Shown: positions 41,875 through 54,957 of the stretch, piece after piece | How the letters are laid out: each line of letters opens with the position of its first letter | Position numbering within the stretch: position 1 is the first letter of the stretch | Assembly (NCBI GenBank): GCA_905331475.1 | Contig: CAJNYU010002384.1 | Span: forward strand, 1-64,000 | DNA length: 64,000 nucleotides | Reading direction: 5' to 3' | Origin: Rotaria socialis | Taxonomy: Eukaryota; Rotifera; Eurotatoria; Philodinida; Philodinidae | Translations under genes and position numbers: made by a program | The notes under the pieces: model-generated | Database searches by the model: none | What the model was told of the DNA's origin: nothing | Seen by the model: the letters and a program-made list of their open reading frames with translations, nothing else

Positions 41875-43002
41875 ATGAATAATTCTTTAATATATTCACA
41901 TGAAAATTTTACACGTTGGATATCAGTTATATTATCCCCGATAATATTAATCGGTTGTGCTATTGGAAATATAGCATCATTTATGGTTTTATTACGACCA
42001 CGTCTTCGTCGACAAACAACATCAATCTATTTAGCAGTTCTATGTATTGCTGAAATAGGAACATGTTATACTGGTCTTTTAAGACAATTTTTGCTTGATG
42101 CATTTCGTCTTGATATTCGAACAATAAATCCATTGGCATGCCGGTCACACATTTACTTCACCTACTTATTTCTTCGTCTAGCTCCACTTCTACTTGCTCT
42201 TGTTACATTACAACGTTATTTTTATGTTACTCAACGTGCTATCTGTTCTTTAAAATCAACATGTGCACAACTAGTTTGTCTATTTATATTTGCTTCTACA
42301 GCTGAATTACATTTATTTGCCTTCTATGATTTAACCTATTCGGATACACGGCCAAGAAGTGAACACGTACCATTTGAATGTACTGTAGATAAATTGCATC
42401 ATAGCACTTATTATGAATTTCGTAGTAAAATCTATCCAAAATTAGCACTTGTTGCATATACAGTAGTTCCACTAGCTATTATTATTATTGGTAATGTTCT
42501 ATTGGTTCGAACAGTGCGAAAAGCATCTCAACGTGCAAAATGTAAAACAAAGAAAAAACGTTCCGTTACAAGAATGTTATATGCTGTCAGTGTGCTTTAT
42601 ACAGTATTAACATCTCCGGCATCTATATTTCTCGCAATAGCACCGGCAAGTTATCAATTAGCACCAGCTTTTCGTTTACAATGGACATTATTGCGTCTTT
42701 TATTTTATTTATGTCATTCAGTGAATTTTTTACTATTCTGTGTGAGTGGCACATTTTTTCGACAGGAATTTATTTCATTCTCACGTTCAATTTGTGTTAT
42801 TCAATTGAATTGGAAAAGTAATCACAATCACGCTGTTGGCATAGATGGTATGACAAAATTTGAAGAAATATTAAATCCGACTTTAAAATCTCGAACTCCT
42901 AGTGGCAATAGCTTAACGAAAACTGAAAAGCAAAGTTCAAAATTAAATGAAACACGATCAGCAGAAACTCCACCTGAAATATTAAAAAATTCTACATCTT
43001 GA
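41875..43002 (+). CDS. Seven-transmembrane receptor, rhodopsin class, probably peptide-type
   Basis: This intact single-exon frame of 375 residues has seven hydrophobic segments. Seen: two N-terminal glycosylation sequons (Asn2, Asn11), the TM1 GN motif (31-32), a Cys before TM3 (89) that can pair with the loop-2 Cys in PFECTVDK, a basic third loop rich in Lys/Arg (KCKTKKKRSVTRM), and a TM7/C-tail reading HSVNFLLFCVSGTFFRQEF. The DRY motif after TM3 is replaced by LQRY (112-115), and the usual NPxxY is replaced by NFLLF. This layout is common in the large invertebrate orphan/FMRFamide-like receptor sets. The ligand is unknown. An AG acceptor-like site lies 6 bases upstream of the ATG. A related broken copy is at 22838. 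Confidence 0.88.
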   Translation: MNNSLIYSHENFTRWISVILSPIILIGCAIGNIASFMVLLRPRLRRQTTSIYLAVLCIAEIGTCYTGLLRQFLLDAFRLDIRTINPLACRSHIYFTYLFLRLAPLLLALVTLQRYFYVTQRAICSLKSTCAQLVCLFIFASTAELHLFAFYDLTYSDTRPRSEHVPFECTVDKLHHSTYYEFRSKIYPKLALVAYTVVPLAIIIIGNVLLVRTVRKASQRAKCKTKKKRSVTRMLYAVSVLYTVLTSPASIFLAIAPASYQLAPAFRLQWTLLRLLFYLCHSVNFLLFCVSGTFFRQEFISFSRSICVIQLNWKSNHNHAVGIDGMTKFEEILNPTLKSRTPSGNSLTKTEKQSSKLNETRSAETPPEILKNSTS

Positions 43003-43127
43003 AATATATTTTGTTACTGATGTTAACTTTATTTTATTTTGTAAATATTCTGTATCACAGAGCTATGCACATTAAAAAAATGAAGAAAAAAAAATACACT
43101 CATTTACACACAGCTAGCAATTTTATT

Positions 43128-43481
43128 TTATCGAATACCTAAATCAATGATATCCTCTGATATGATAGTATGCAGAGCACGTGCTAAATCTGCTTTCATT
43201 TCTTTAAATGAAACTGGACGTCGATATTCATCTTGTAGTTCAGTTCGTGATGGAGGTTGCGGCGGTCGAATCGTTCGTCTAACATCGTAAATAAGTTCAT
43301 AGCCACCGTTTGATTGTCGATGTTGAGGGTTCAAATCAACAATGCGCTGCATGTCACGTTCGATTAACTCAGGATTTTTCTCATATAAACGTGCTCCTAA
43401 GAAATACATCAGAAATAAATTCAAGATGAGGTAAACGGCAGATCCGAAAAAGGATGCATAGAGAACATTACCTAACCTCAT
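43128..43481 (-). CDS. Small single-pass membrane protein, unknown
   Basis: A 117-residue frame starts MRLGNVLYASFFGS and has one strong hydrophobic segment (about 8-30). The rest is hydrophilic and Arg/Glu-rich, with RTIRPPQPPSR near position 70 and an amphipathic C-terminus. Codon use and amino-acid balance look like a real gene, unlike the AT-biased frames nearby. It lies tail to tail with the GPCR (125 bp apart) and 424 bp downstream of the anoctamin stop on the same strand, in which it is not an in-frame exon. I do not recognise a family. Confidence 0.65.
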   Translation of the reverse strand: MRLGNVLYASFFGSAVYLILNLFLMYFLGARLYEKNPELIERDMQRIVDLNPQHRQSNGGYELIYDVRRTIRPPQPPSRTELQDEYRRPVSFKEMKADLARALHTIISEDIIDLGIR

Positions 43482-43904
43482 GAGACATTACAAGATGAGT
43501 CTTAATGAGACTACTCTTCAGCTCCCCGTTTTCCGTTTCGGAAGTTCTTTGTCGAAGAACTTTTCGAAAATGTTCTACCGCGAAAATTAAAGTCCTATAT
43601 CGTCACTATTCAAAAGCCTGGAAATTACACTATTTTTTTGTTCGCAAAACATAAACCCATTACTATTATCGACGCAAGCGAAAAGAAACTAGAAATAAAA
43701 TTCTCTACAGTAAGACATTACAAAGTAGAAAACTATTTAATTATATCAAAATAGTTCCTCGATAAAAACTCAGCTTCAACACACTATTTGCTTTGCATTA
43801 AAAACAAAAAGAAAACAAAGGCTTTCATTTTCTAGAGCGACGAAGACATAGAGTGTCCAACAATTGTTCTAGTAACCGTTAACAGTAGAACAATATCGGC
43901 GTTT
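43482..43904. other. Spacer between anoctamin stop and the small membrane gene
   Basis: AT-rich, 423 bp. It must contain the 3' UTR of the anoctamin gene and the promoter of the downstream gene. No motif was identified. Confidence 0.45.
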
Positions 43905-46900
43905 TTATTTACCCCAATGCATAGTTTGAACCATAAAATTTTTTCTTGCTATTTGTTGTTTAACATTTTTTGATAATAATGGCATTAACACTTCACCCAT
44001 TTTCAAACATACGAAAACAACGTGCTAAAAAAAACGTTTTTCTATTGACCATCTCACAAGATCAAGAAAACAATCAATCAAACCTCAAATACAATGAGAA
44101 AAGCAAGGCGTGCTACCATTATAACATAATAATCATGATTGGTTTGATATGGTTTAGAATCCCATGGTGGTGTACGATGATCCTTAAAACTGAATTAAAC
44201 ATTTGAGCAAAATATGTAATTGATAAAAACGAATGGAATCTTACAAGCAATAAATACTAGTGGTATTAGATTCCTGTATTGATGATGGTGCAAGACGATT
44301 GATTTCATATGCTGATAATGTAAAGTTTACATAATTAACCAATGTTCGATTTTGACTTCGAGAATATTGATATACAAGACGAGGCACAAAATCCGATGTT
44401 AATGCTATAAGTAAACCCTATGAATTTAACGAGAAGAAAAAAGGCAACTTTTTATTTTCAAAAAGAAACTCCAAATTTCTTTCTTTTACATTTGTTAGAA
44501 TAGCTAATTTTGATATTGCAGCTATGATTAAACGCCAAATACCTAAGAAAAAAAAACCACCCGCATAAGTTTGCTTGTTGATATGAGAAAATATTTATCT
44601 AAATACCAATATCAGCTACTTTTTTAGCGACTGGCCGACGTACATCGGACACGAATTTATTTGCATCAATTCGAATTTCAACGATATTATTCAGAAAAGC
44701 ACATAGTGGAGCAACTAAAAGAAAAAAAATCGTTTATTCAGGCCATTGAAATATGATATTTTTCTAATTGACATCACGTTTGATCAAATTCAGATTAACA
44801 TAGATACGTTCAAAAACAAGCAAATCCATGAATGCTAGTATTTACCGAAAACTTTTTGACCACCAGATAATTATCGAAAAGTCAATTTTTGTACTTCATT
44901 TTCGTATCATCTAATAAAGCATATTTTAAAAACCAAACAACGAAATAGAATTCTTCGGATATCGGTGAATGATCTTATTTATAGCATAGAGTATCAGCCA
45001 TTCCGCATTTTGTTTACTTTGAAAACAAGCGATGTGCGCATAAAATAAGGTATTCTATATAGGCTGTAGAGCTTTTTACGTTTCATCTTTAAAATGAGAA
45101 AAACGATGAAGTGCCAATATCGACTAACGATTGTGGGCTATCGTAGATATAGTAAAATAATTATAATTCGCTTCACGTTTATATCAAACAACAAGAATGA
45201 AAGAGATAGACAGTCATTTGCGGTACATAATTCAAGATTATATTGTAACAAGCACCAATCATGGTTGTCGATCCCTGTACTTGCATAGTATTTCGAGCGT
45301 TTTCAAAATAAAAAGCAAAACTTGGCTTCCTGAGGTCGCGATGAATCGAGAGATTTCTGGATGATTCATATATTTATCCAAGATACTATTTTGATCATGG
45401 CTATGCAGTCAAAATTTTTCTGTTCCGTAGATGCTTCAAACTCCTTGTACGAGTCCCATCTTATTAAATTGAAATCGAAGAAGAGTAATCTTCATGCTTG
45501 CACAAGCAATGGGCTTACGTTTTTTGGTGACTCTTTTCTCTTGTAAGCAGAGTCTAATATTATGTTATAATCAGCACGATTTTAAAAAGAGCTATCAACA
45601 TATAAAGAATACAGAATAAAAACTGTAGAAAATGTTAATTGGCGCTATGCTTCTATTATTGTTTAGAGTAAAATTTATCATGTCTCATTTTACCTTGATA
45701 TTTCTATGTAACTGTCTGAAAACCCTAGATTTCTTCATTACTACTCAATGTTAAATCTATATAATAAATTTATCAGATAAAAATTTATGTCTATACAATT
45801 ATTAGTGCCATCATCTCTACCCAGGAGAATGAATCCTAGCCTAGGATCCGATGAGTTCCGATCGGTTCCTATTGGAATCCGACGGAGCTCTTCGGGAGGC
45901 GCAAGGAAACTATCGCATTATCGTCGGATTCCTGGTTCCGGAATCGATGTCGGATCCTAATATCGGAAACTAATAAAATCCGACGGTAACCGTCAATCCG
46001 AACCGGAATGCTTCGGATTTCATTGGTTCCGACAATCGGATATCATTGTAAATACGACTGTCGGATCCGACATTGATTCCTCAACCAGGAATCCAACGGG
46101 ATTTTGTCTGATGGTAGGATCCCCATAGAATCTGATGGGATTCGGTATCAGATTGATTCACCTGGGTATTGGTTATATAAGAATTCTACGGGTATTTCAC
46201 ACAAGTAATATCATTTAATAGATATCAATTAGAACTTTGCAGATAACATAGATTCGATCTATTTGATTTCCTATATAGCAGCCTCTGTACTATAATAAGA
46301 ATATGTATTCTAACTTCAGCAGAATTCTAATACTATTTTTTAGCTAATATATGTGCGTATATAATATTACAGAAATTCGTTTGAATTACTATTATTAGTA
46401 ATAAAATGTCTTGGATGAAAATTATGAATCAGTCCTTTCAAGGTATATAGTTAGTAATCAAGTCTTCATATAGAAGAAATTTTATGTAAATTAGAGATCT
46501 ATTTGAAAGGAATTGAAGGTCAGTTTTAGTTCTTTTCTCTCAAAAGAAATGGATGAGTAATAACAATGTAGATCTACGATCATGCATTCTCAAAGATCTG
46601 CAGCTAATTAGATGTTAAAACCCACAAGTTGAAAATCTCGTAGAAGAAAACCGTTTTCTTTTTATGTTCAGTATCGTCATGAAAAAAAGTAACGAATTGA
46701 AATGATACAAATAAATTACATTCGCTAATCAAGAATTTTATTAAAAATACTTTTTCAATTTCAACTATAGAAACTGCTGTCTAGTAAAATCTATTTCCAT
46801 GAAACTACTATAAAAACAAAAGTACTCAAAGCACTTACGTGGAAAGGCAACAAGAAACATTGTAACAAATCCATATTGAATAACTTAATATAAAATAATT

Positions 46901-49900
46901 GAAAAATAAAAATGAAACCAGGTATCTATTTCTTACTCAATTCAAGATATTCATAGAAAAGAGTCGTTGTTGTCCATCTTTCTAACCTATTAATTGTTTA
47001 TACTGATTATTTTAATTGCTTATTTTAATATTTTTTACTTACATAAAATCTTCTTCTTGTGGTCTTTTACTATACCAATGAAGCGTATGATGACGACGAT
47101 ATCTCATTTGTTTAAATGCATTTCTATGAATAAGTATTTTACGAAAAAAAGTCCAAAATTTTCTAAAAAAATATGCTTCAACAAAATTAAAGAAGAAATA
47201 GAAAATAATGAATTTTTCTTACACCATGCCGATTTCAAATAAATTATTGATAACTTGTTTACCAACAAGTATAACTAATAATTGAATAGATAGTTCAGCA
47301 AGACATCCACTAGCTTCACACTTAATTATTAAAATCAATTTTCCTTTTTCTTTTAAGTACTATCAGAGACATTTGTTTTCTTACTTCTTCGGTTTTATAT
47401 TTTCCTATTTTATAACTTTCGACGCCAGGCGGATTAGTGAACCATGGTTTAATAAATGCAATATAGAAAATACTTGCATAAAAGTTAACAAATTGAAATA
47501 AAAACATTTTTAATGTTAATGCATTTTCATAATCTTTTTCCGTGCGATGAATTTCTATAGAAATAAAACAATAATAATGTTATTTGCCATTTTAAATAAA
47601 AATCTTCTTCTACCATAATCTGTTAACCATATAGCTAATCGTTCATACAATGAACTTAGTGCAATGATAACAATAAGATTAATTATTGCACCAGTTATTG
47701 AAGCAACGTGCGGAGAATAACGACGAACAAATTCAGGTGTACGAGTTGAACTGATAGCCGCTTTAATACTTATTCGATAAAGTACAACACCGAAAACAAA
47801 ACTTAGAACAAGGCAAATCTACATTGAAAAAACAAATTAAGAATTTTATGTTTTTAATAAATATATGACGTGTAAAAAGGGAAGAGTATGTTTTTAACTA
47901 ATTAGCTGATGCACACTAGCACACACTTTGGTTTTGCTCAATTATCCACTGAATAATCGGATTACCGTGTTATAATTAACGAGAATTTTATGCAATCTTA
48001 ATAATTGGACGGCAACAGATAATAATCTATGTTTCTTAATAATCGAAAAACGACGCATCCGGAGATCTTATTTTTGAAATCATTCAAGAAAAAGAAATAG
48101 TTTATTTTCGAACAAATGCATAAAAACGGCACTATGCTTCAAGAGGATTTTTGATACAATGCTAGAGAATCAGTTAACAAACAATAGAATCCCATTTAAT
48201 CTAAGCCTGCCGATAAGATATTGACTTTGCTATACATTAAAGTCTAATTAGATATTAAGTAGAATTATATTTCTAGGATATATTGAGTGAGAAAAATAAA
48301 ATGCTATGTAATTGATGTCTTTTCTTTTACGAGTCATTTTGATACAGAATGCTTTGCTCTACATAAATATGGTGTTTTGTTTTTCAAATTAATTTTCTCG
48401 TGTTTCAACAAAGATTCATCAATGCACGCTTCGTAAAGCTGCTAACTGCAAATATTGATTTTTCGTTGATATTCTTTTTATCAATTTCTACAACTGATTT
48501 AGATTTAGCGCAGAGTAAAAAACATGATTTCGAAGTTGAACTTATTGCATGATAGTGTCATTTTCGGACTGATGAATTCAGAATTTAATTCTCGGAGAAA
48601 CTATCGTGACGGCTTAGTTGAAAAATCCAGAGAATTAGCTTGTATCGAAATAAAAGTAAAAATAATCTCGTAATTCTACCGGATAACTAGTTTCTATTTT
48701 TATTTCGCGATTAATCTTAAAAGTATTGCTGTTAATATTTCGGAACATGCATTAAAAGATTTAGAGTTTAGTACAACGCGCACTGCCATGTTTAACATTG
48801 CAGTGGGTTTTACTTGTAAAAAAATTCACATTTTTAGTCATTAAATGGTTGACATGGCTGAAAAATCAAATAGAAATCACTAACAAATGCTTTTCTTATA
48901 AGTTCCTCTAACTGAGCAAAAAAGATAGAATATTACTATCACATTTGATCTATACCAGCTATTCGCTATAGAATTTAGGCAGCTATCAACTTTGAAAAAA
49001 AAAAACAGACTGCTTTGATAGATGTTTCGTGAGAAGATGTAAGATTTTCAAATAATTTTCTGTTGAATGGTTGCAAGCCCAAAAAGATAAGTATATCGAG
49101 CATTTTCCTCTTTTGATTGCTAATAATCAGAAGTTTCTTGCTTTTGACACAGTTGAGCGATTGAAGTAACCCCTCGAATTCTATAATTTTCACAGGAATA
49201 TCAGTTGGACAAATTATAAGGACAATATTTTTCCAGGGATGTTTCTGTAGAATATTATTATGACACTAGAAATTACAAGTAGTGTAAAGATCGACGATTG
49301 AAGTATTTAATCATTTATTTTATACTTTTGTTCGTTCTATAGGAATTTCCATGGGGACAAAAACCAGCACATATTAATATGGGCTCAGATACACTTGCGC
49401 ATGAGAATGAGATCACAAATAGTCTTTCGAACGTCATTGAAAATGTTTTTAATCGTCTACAGAATTTTCATATTTCCAAAGTAGTTAATTTCCTTAGAGA
49501 CTTTTATTTGAAAAGCATGGGTTTCTATTGATGAAATAGCAACGATCACATAGATGTCATTCTTCGAAACATTTTTCTGAGAAAAAGATAACTGGAAAAA
49601 ATAAATAAATAATTGCTTAATTTAAAAATTACTGCAATTGAGATTAAAGAAAATATGTATATGTAGAAGTTATTTTTTTTTTGTCTACTAATCAAATTAG
49701 GAAGGTTGTTAATCACAAAAACATAATTTTTCTTCAATAGATATCAGAATTTTTATGCAGCGTGTTCATATCTATGATTCAACAACAGTAGCGAAATCGT
49801 TGAAGAATTTTCGTCTATGATTGTTCTATCTAAAATTTTAAGCACTTTATTGAATTTACGATTGTTGAAAATCTAGTAGTCAAAAGTCGAATAAAAGTAA

Positions 49901-52900
49901 GTTTGATCGTAAATCTTTTCTCCCGAGTAAATTTTCTCATTATATAATTGGCCTGAAATTTTCACTTGAAATATACAATTTCAGCTAGAATTATTGATGG
50001 TTGAAACGTTTCTTTAATCAATCAATATTTTCAATCAATAGACGATTACAGAAATGTCAGATTCAATATATTTTTTTCCAGAGTTTTCAAAGCCGCTTAC
50101 TATTTAGTCATATTATTGTCATAATGTCTCGAGTTTCAAGGTAAGCTGGAGTATATTGACTTCCGCTTGTTATTTTCTTCATCGGCTACATTCTATTTCC
50201 GTTAAGCCTTAGAAATCTTCTGCTACGTTATTCTGCTATGAGCATTTATGTCATTGTCAGCCCATATTTTTTTACAAAGACTTCAATTTTCACCTATTCA
50301 TAGTTTTAGCTTTAAAAGTCCACATTAAAACTCATTGATCATACTTAATATAAAGAAAGAAAAAGAAAGAAAAAACAAAACGAACCATCATTGCAACAAT
50401 AGAAAATGATGATACAGTTTTTGCAAATCGTTCTCTAGCAGGCATATACTGTTCGACGATACCAGTTATTGGATTAATACGTGTTGTTCGTACTTTACGT
50501 TTGAAATCTGGTCGTGGTTCGTCTAAACCACTGACTCCATATCCACCATCGATTAAATCAAATGTATCCCATTCATACTAAACAAACAATAATATTTCAT
50601 TGATCATCATTTTGTTTTCGTCTCTAATTTTACTTGAAATTGATATTCTGCAACATCCCAAGCTGGAAGAAATAGAGCTGACCATACAGTTACTATGGCT
50701 GCATAAGCAACAGTTGCTTTATTATCAAATAAAAATGCCATCTGGACGGAGAAAAATAATAATAAAGCTATTTTTCCTGAACAAATCAATATTTGTACCT
50801 TTGCATAAAGACAATCTTCACCTAATCTCCATAATTGTCGGTGAGATCTCGGACACATAACTGTATCTGCCAAATTATGGCAAATGTCATTGCTAAAGAT
50901 AAAATACAAATATTTACCTATCTTATTCAATAAAATAGGCTTACTGACGTGGGTACATCGTGTTTTACTGCCCAAAGACCATAGAAAAAAACTGAAAGAC
51001 CAAGTAAACATGGAAGTAATAACATTTGAATATACCTAGAATAAAATCGCATGCATCTCAACTCTATGATTCATAAACAAAAGTTAGAATAAACAAACCA
51101 TCGTAGCCAACAAAAATATAATGCAACATGTTCACCAAAATAATCTTTGATATGGCTAATCGGTTGCTCTTTGAAAGCATTACTTATCCGACTCCAATGC
51201 CACCATAATTTCTATAAATAAAAAGTAAAAATAAAAATAAATTCAAGAAAAAAATAAAACTGTACACACCATTCGATCAAATGTATTCCGATGTTCACCC
51301 TTTGTCATTATCCAAGATGGAATCATATGTGGTTCAATATTTTTTAATAATGGCTATAAAAATTTTAAAAAATAAGCCTGAGAGAAAATAAAATTTGCTT
51401 TAAAATGAATTTCTTACTGCATGTAAAGGATAACAATCATCATAAACTTGATCACGAAGAAGAAGTTCAATACCTACAAAAAATAAAATAATTACAAATC
51501 ATTACTATCTGGTCCCAGAGATAGACAATAAACAAATATTTCTTGAAATTTATTCTTTTCTCTTGTTTGAAGGATTCTTTTCTGTTCTCTCTCGCTCTCT
51601 CTAAATGCTTCCACTTCCTGATATCTATTCATAAAAATGAACTAGATCAAATAGCACTATTTTTTTTAAGCGTCTAATTTCATAATAGAAAATAGACGTA
51701 GAACCTCGAAGCTTCGAACAACAATATTAATGATAGAATATGTGTAGAAGAGAGAGAGAGAGAAATATTTCCATTCAATGTTTTGTTTCTAGCTATATAC
51801 AATTAAACGTGAAATTCCAGAAAATGATATGATAGAGATTAATGATAGCCCAAAATTCAACGAGATGTTATCGAAATGTGAAGATATTATCAAGAAAAAT
51901 GATGACATTGGTATTCATTTTTTCCTCTTCACTCATGAACAAGCTCGGATCTCGTTATCATCTTTTATTTTTTACCAGAACTTGTTGAAAATCCAGTAAA
52001 TATTTTTTCTAATTCCAGCACACGTCTTTCTTTCGCATCGCCTGTGCCATGCAAAACTAAAGAAAAGTAATTAGTTTTATTATTTGCATGATCAATAAAT
52101 ATTAATTCTATTAACTTTGTTGCTCTTCAATTCCTGTAGTCGTATCAAATGGTGTTCTCAATAAGCAGTCGTAAACAAGACGGCTACGTTGAGCTGGTGT
52201 AAAATACATATCACGTAAATTGCCACGAAGAGTATCAAACAATGGTTCAAATCTTTTTAAACGAAATGAAAAATCAATAGAATCGAAGTTCGTATTTTTG
52301 TTTTTAATTTGTCTACACTTACCGATATCTTAATGTTTTATCATATTCAGCAAGAAAATAATGTTGTTCAGGTGAAAACATTGTACGATCAATTTGTGTA
52401 AATGGTATCCATGACATTAAAAAATCAAACGGCCTTTTTGGAACACAGGGCGTTCGATTTTCCTTAATAGAACAATACATAGTTGATATTGAGTACAATA
52501 AATTATATAAATATCATATAATCTATTGATTTAAAGTAATCTTTCACTTGAATAATAGTACGCTAGATCTATGAAGTTTTCTTCTCATTAATATAATTCA
52601 TTTCATGATAGGTAAGATGATGTGAAAACAAATCTGAATTTCCCTCAAGGCTAACAAGTTAAAATAGATAAGAAAAAATAATAACGAAAGCTAATATATT
52701 ATTTTCTCGATGAAAAAAAAACGTTCCTTGCTATATATTTACTTCTATGGGTAATTTCATTCGTGTTTTTTCGGCTAATTCAAGCAGAAGTTCAAACGGT
52801 GCGTGAAGACGAACAAAACGTTTGACAGATTGACGTTTTGGTTGACTAGATAGACGCTTATGACGATTAAATAGACCATTGGCAGTTACTTGATTATTTT

Positions 52901-53480
52901 CATCATCATCACCATTATCATGTCTCGACTCCTAATAGAATTTTGAAGAAGAAGAAAAAAATATATTGAAAAATTTTTAATTATTATTTTGTATATACCA
53001 ATGCTCCAACAATATCTTGTTCTTCAATTTCAAAACCAACTGATTCCAGTTTACGTTGAAATGCTTGTCGACGTTGTTTATTTAATGCTGAATCACGAAC
53101 TCCAAGACTATAGACAAGTACAAAATCGATGCGACGACGTTGTCGACAATCGTTAGTAGTGCCGCTACTTGGTGCTGTCAAGTAGAGCTGTCGATCAGCC
53201 TCTTCAAGCCAATCAACAGGACGCTAAGAAAAAAATAATATTCTTTTATTATATCTATTTCAAGTGTCAACTAACAAGTCGTAATGAATTAAAATAGATA
53301 AATAGGTGAACAGTCTTATTAGGTACTACACACAAAGGAACAACACAAGATTACAAATAATATACAGGCAACGAAAACACACGACATATATACCCGCAAT
53401 TTTCTTGAACTTACCAATCGTAACAAAGTTCGACAACCGCCACCACCACTGACACTACTGCTGACTGACTTGTTACTCAT
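43905..53480 (-). CDS. ano: Anoctamin / TMEM16 channel or lipid scramblase
   Basis: Twenty-three exons close in frame to 912 residues: 53480-53415, 53223-52999, 52931-52743, 52462-52323, 52252-52116, 51473-51418, 51353-51270, 51211-51099, 51035-50949, 50892-50799, 50741-50634, 50577-50386, 47818-47614, 47554-47385, 47320-47223, 47162-47043, 46986-46937, 46883-46839, 44714-44607, 44542-44490, 44417-44245, 44189-44084, 44024-43905. An N-terminal dimerisation domain ([11 protein letters not shown]) precedes ten membrane segments. All calcium-site residues of TMEM16A have counterparts: Asn647 and Glu651 in INNLFEIG, Glu707 and Glu710 in YEYLELIIQYGF, Glu739 and Asp743 in [13 protein letters not shown]. 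Other landmarks: [29 protein letters not shown] and [13 protein letters not shown]. Whether it conducts chloride or scrambles lipid cannot be told. The donor at 50949 is the least certain; a GTAAG lies 4 bp further on. Large introns at 44715-46838 and 47819-50385 hold repeat DNA. Confidence 0.95.
45820..46166. mobile_element. TIR element D, TCGGATCCGA word array, in an anoctamin intron
   Basis: CCCAGGAGAATGAATCC at the left is mirrored by CCCAGGTGAATCAATC on the other strand at the right, and TA lies outside both ends. The 347-bp interior holds GGATCCGA, TTCCGATCGG, ATCCGACGG and variants about twenty times in both orientations, with raised GC. It sits inside the 2.1-kb intron between the exons at 44714 and 46839 and leaves both splice sites intact. 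The 83-bp element at 30177 is a smaller relative. Confidence 0.75.
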
Positions 53481-54957
53481 CAATGAGTGATTGGTCTTGA
53501 TCGATAATTTATATCAATTTCAATTTTATGTATTAAGTTAGACAAATATGATAAGAAGAAGAAATGGTGATCATTGTCCTATAGTGTCTATATGCGCGTT
53601 TACGCGACCAGAATAATTAAAATGACTGCTTGTATGTTACCAGAGCGGCTTCTTCTACTGCTACTTATTTTTCTCTTTTTCTTCTCTTCTACTATTCCCG
53701 TTACTTGTGGTGCATTTTTTGAACATGTAGAGACATGATGCTGTCTGAATGAACTCGCAAGCGAAGAACAGAGAACAAGGGACAGAAACCAACCCTGTCG
53801 CTACTCTCGAAAAGCAATCCTTATTTAGAGAGAAAGAGAAAGAGAGGAGCACGTAGAGAAAAAAATAGAAAATGTTAGAATGGGTAAGAAATTTAAAAAA
53901 AAGTATACGAAGCTTTCACGTGTATGCACTGGTTGGCTGAAGTTCGAATGAAAAACAATACTCGCGGGTGCTATAGAACTATATTGATTAATAACTATCG
54001 AAAAGCTATGATGTCTAGAATCGTCAATGAAAAGGAATTGGTAATGATTGCCAACAAAATAAATTTTTAGAGAGAAAATTCAGCAAATGGTATATCATTA
54101 GTTATACTATTGCGATTTTCCGATATACCTAGAATTCTCTGTTTCAATTTTTTTTGTTTCATGTTTACAATAGAAACAAAAAAATAAGAAAGACAATGAA
54201 ATCAACTCTTGTTTTATAATATGTTCATTATCCGATATCAGAAATAGTTAGAGAAAAATATTGTTCTAGCTATAATTAGTATTCTCGATAGTTTACATAC
54301 TATTAAGAATAAAGATTTTATGAGAATTTACTTTAGGGAATACTCAACTCTTTTTTATTATTATCAACTATTGAAACATGCAAGATTAACGATTCATCGC
54401 CACTTGTTGCCAACAGAATATATTGATATGGTACTCTACTTCTTTCTCTCTCTCTCTCTCTCTCTCAATACTCAAATAGCAAGAATATAACCAATTATAA
54501 TCGACCATTTAAGTCATACTTCGATAATTATATTAACGACTAGTGTTTGTTTTTCTGTCATACAAGCGTTTACATAAGTTGACTTGTATCTATTGTTTTA
54601 TTATGATATTTTATTCAAAGAAGATCACGCGCCCATATTGAACGAGAGAAAAATTGAGTTTCCATTGTCCTAGTCATGTTTCTCATAAAGTTTTTTTTTC
54701 TTCTTATTTTGTAAATTTCCTTTTTAATTGATGCACCATATTAAATAATCGACTGACGTGAGTGAATTAGCGGCAGGAGGAGGAAAAAATAAAAATTTAT
54801 ACTTTCTTCGACATCCGCCCGATGCAAAGTGATGAAACCTATTTTCCTTCGATACGTATACATTGTGATTGTTGATTCTGTTTGAGCTAAATAAAATAAA
54901 AAGTTACATTAACTCATACAAATTTAACTTCAAACTCGCAGTGGAAGAAGGAGAAGT
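53481..54957. other. Divergent intergenic region between anoctamin and the PPxY gene
   Basis: Both neighbours are transcribed away from this 1.48-kb stretch, so it should hold both promoters. It contains a (CT)n run at 54441-54466. A 63-codon minus frame at 53661-53852 was not recognised. No core promoter motif is clear. Confidence 0.45.
54441..54466. repeat. (CT)n microsatellite
   Basis: About 26 bp of CT dinucleotides in the divergent intergenic region. Confidence 0.9.

Noticed and set aside
50600..50860. 86-codon plus frame
   Set aside because: It is antisense to anoctamin exons that carry conserved residues.
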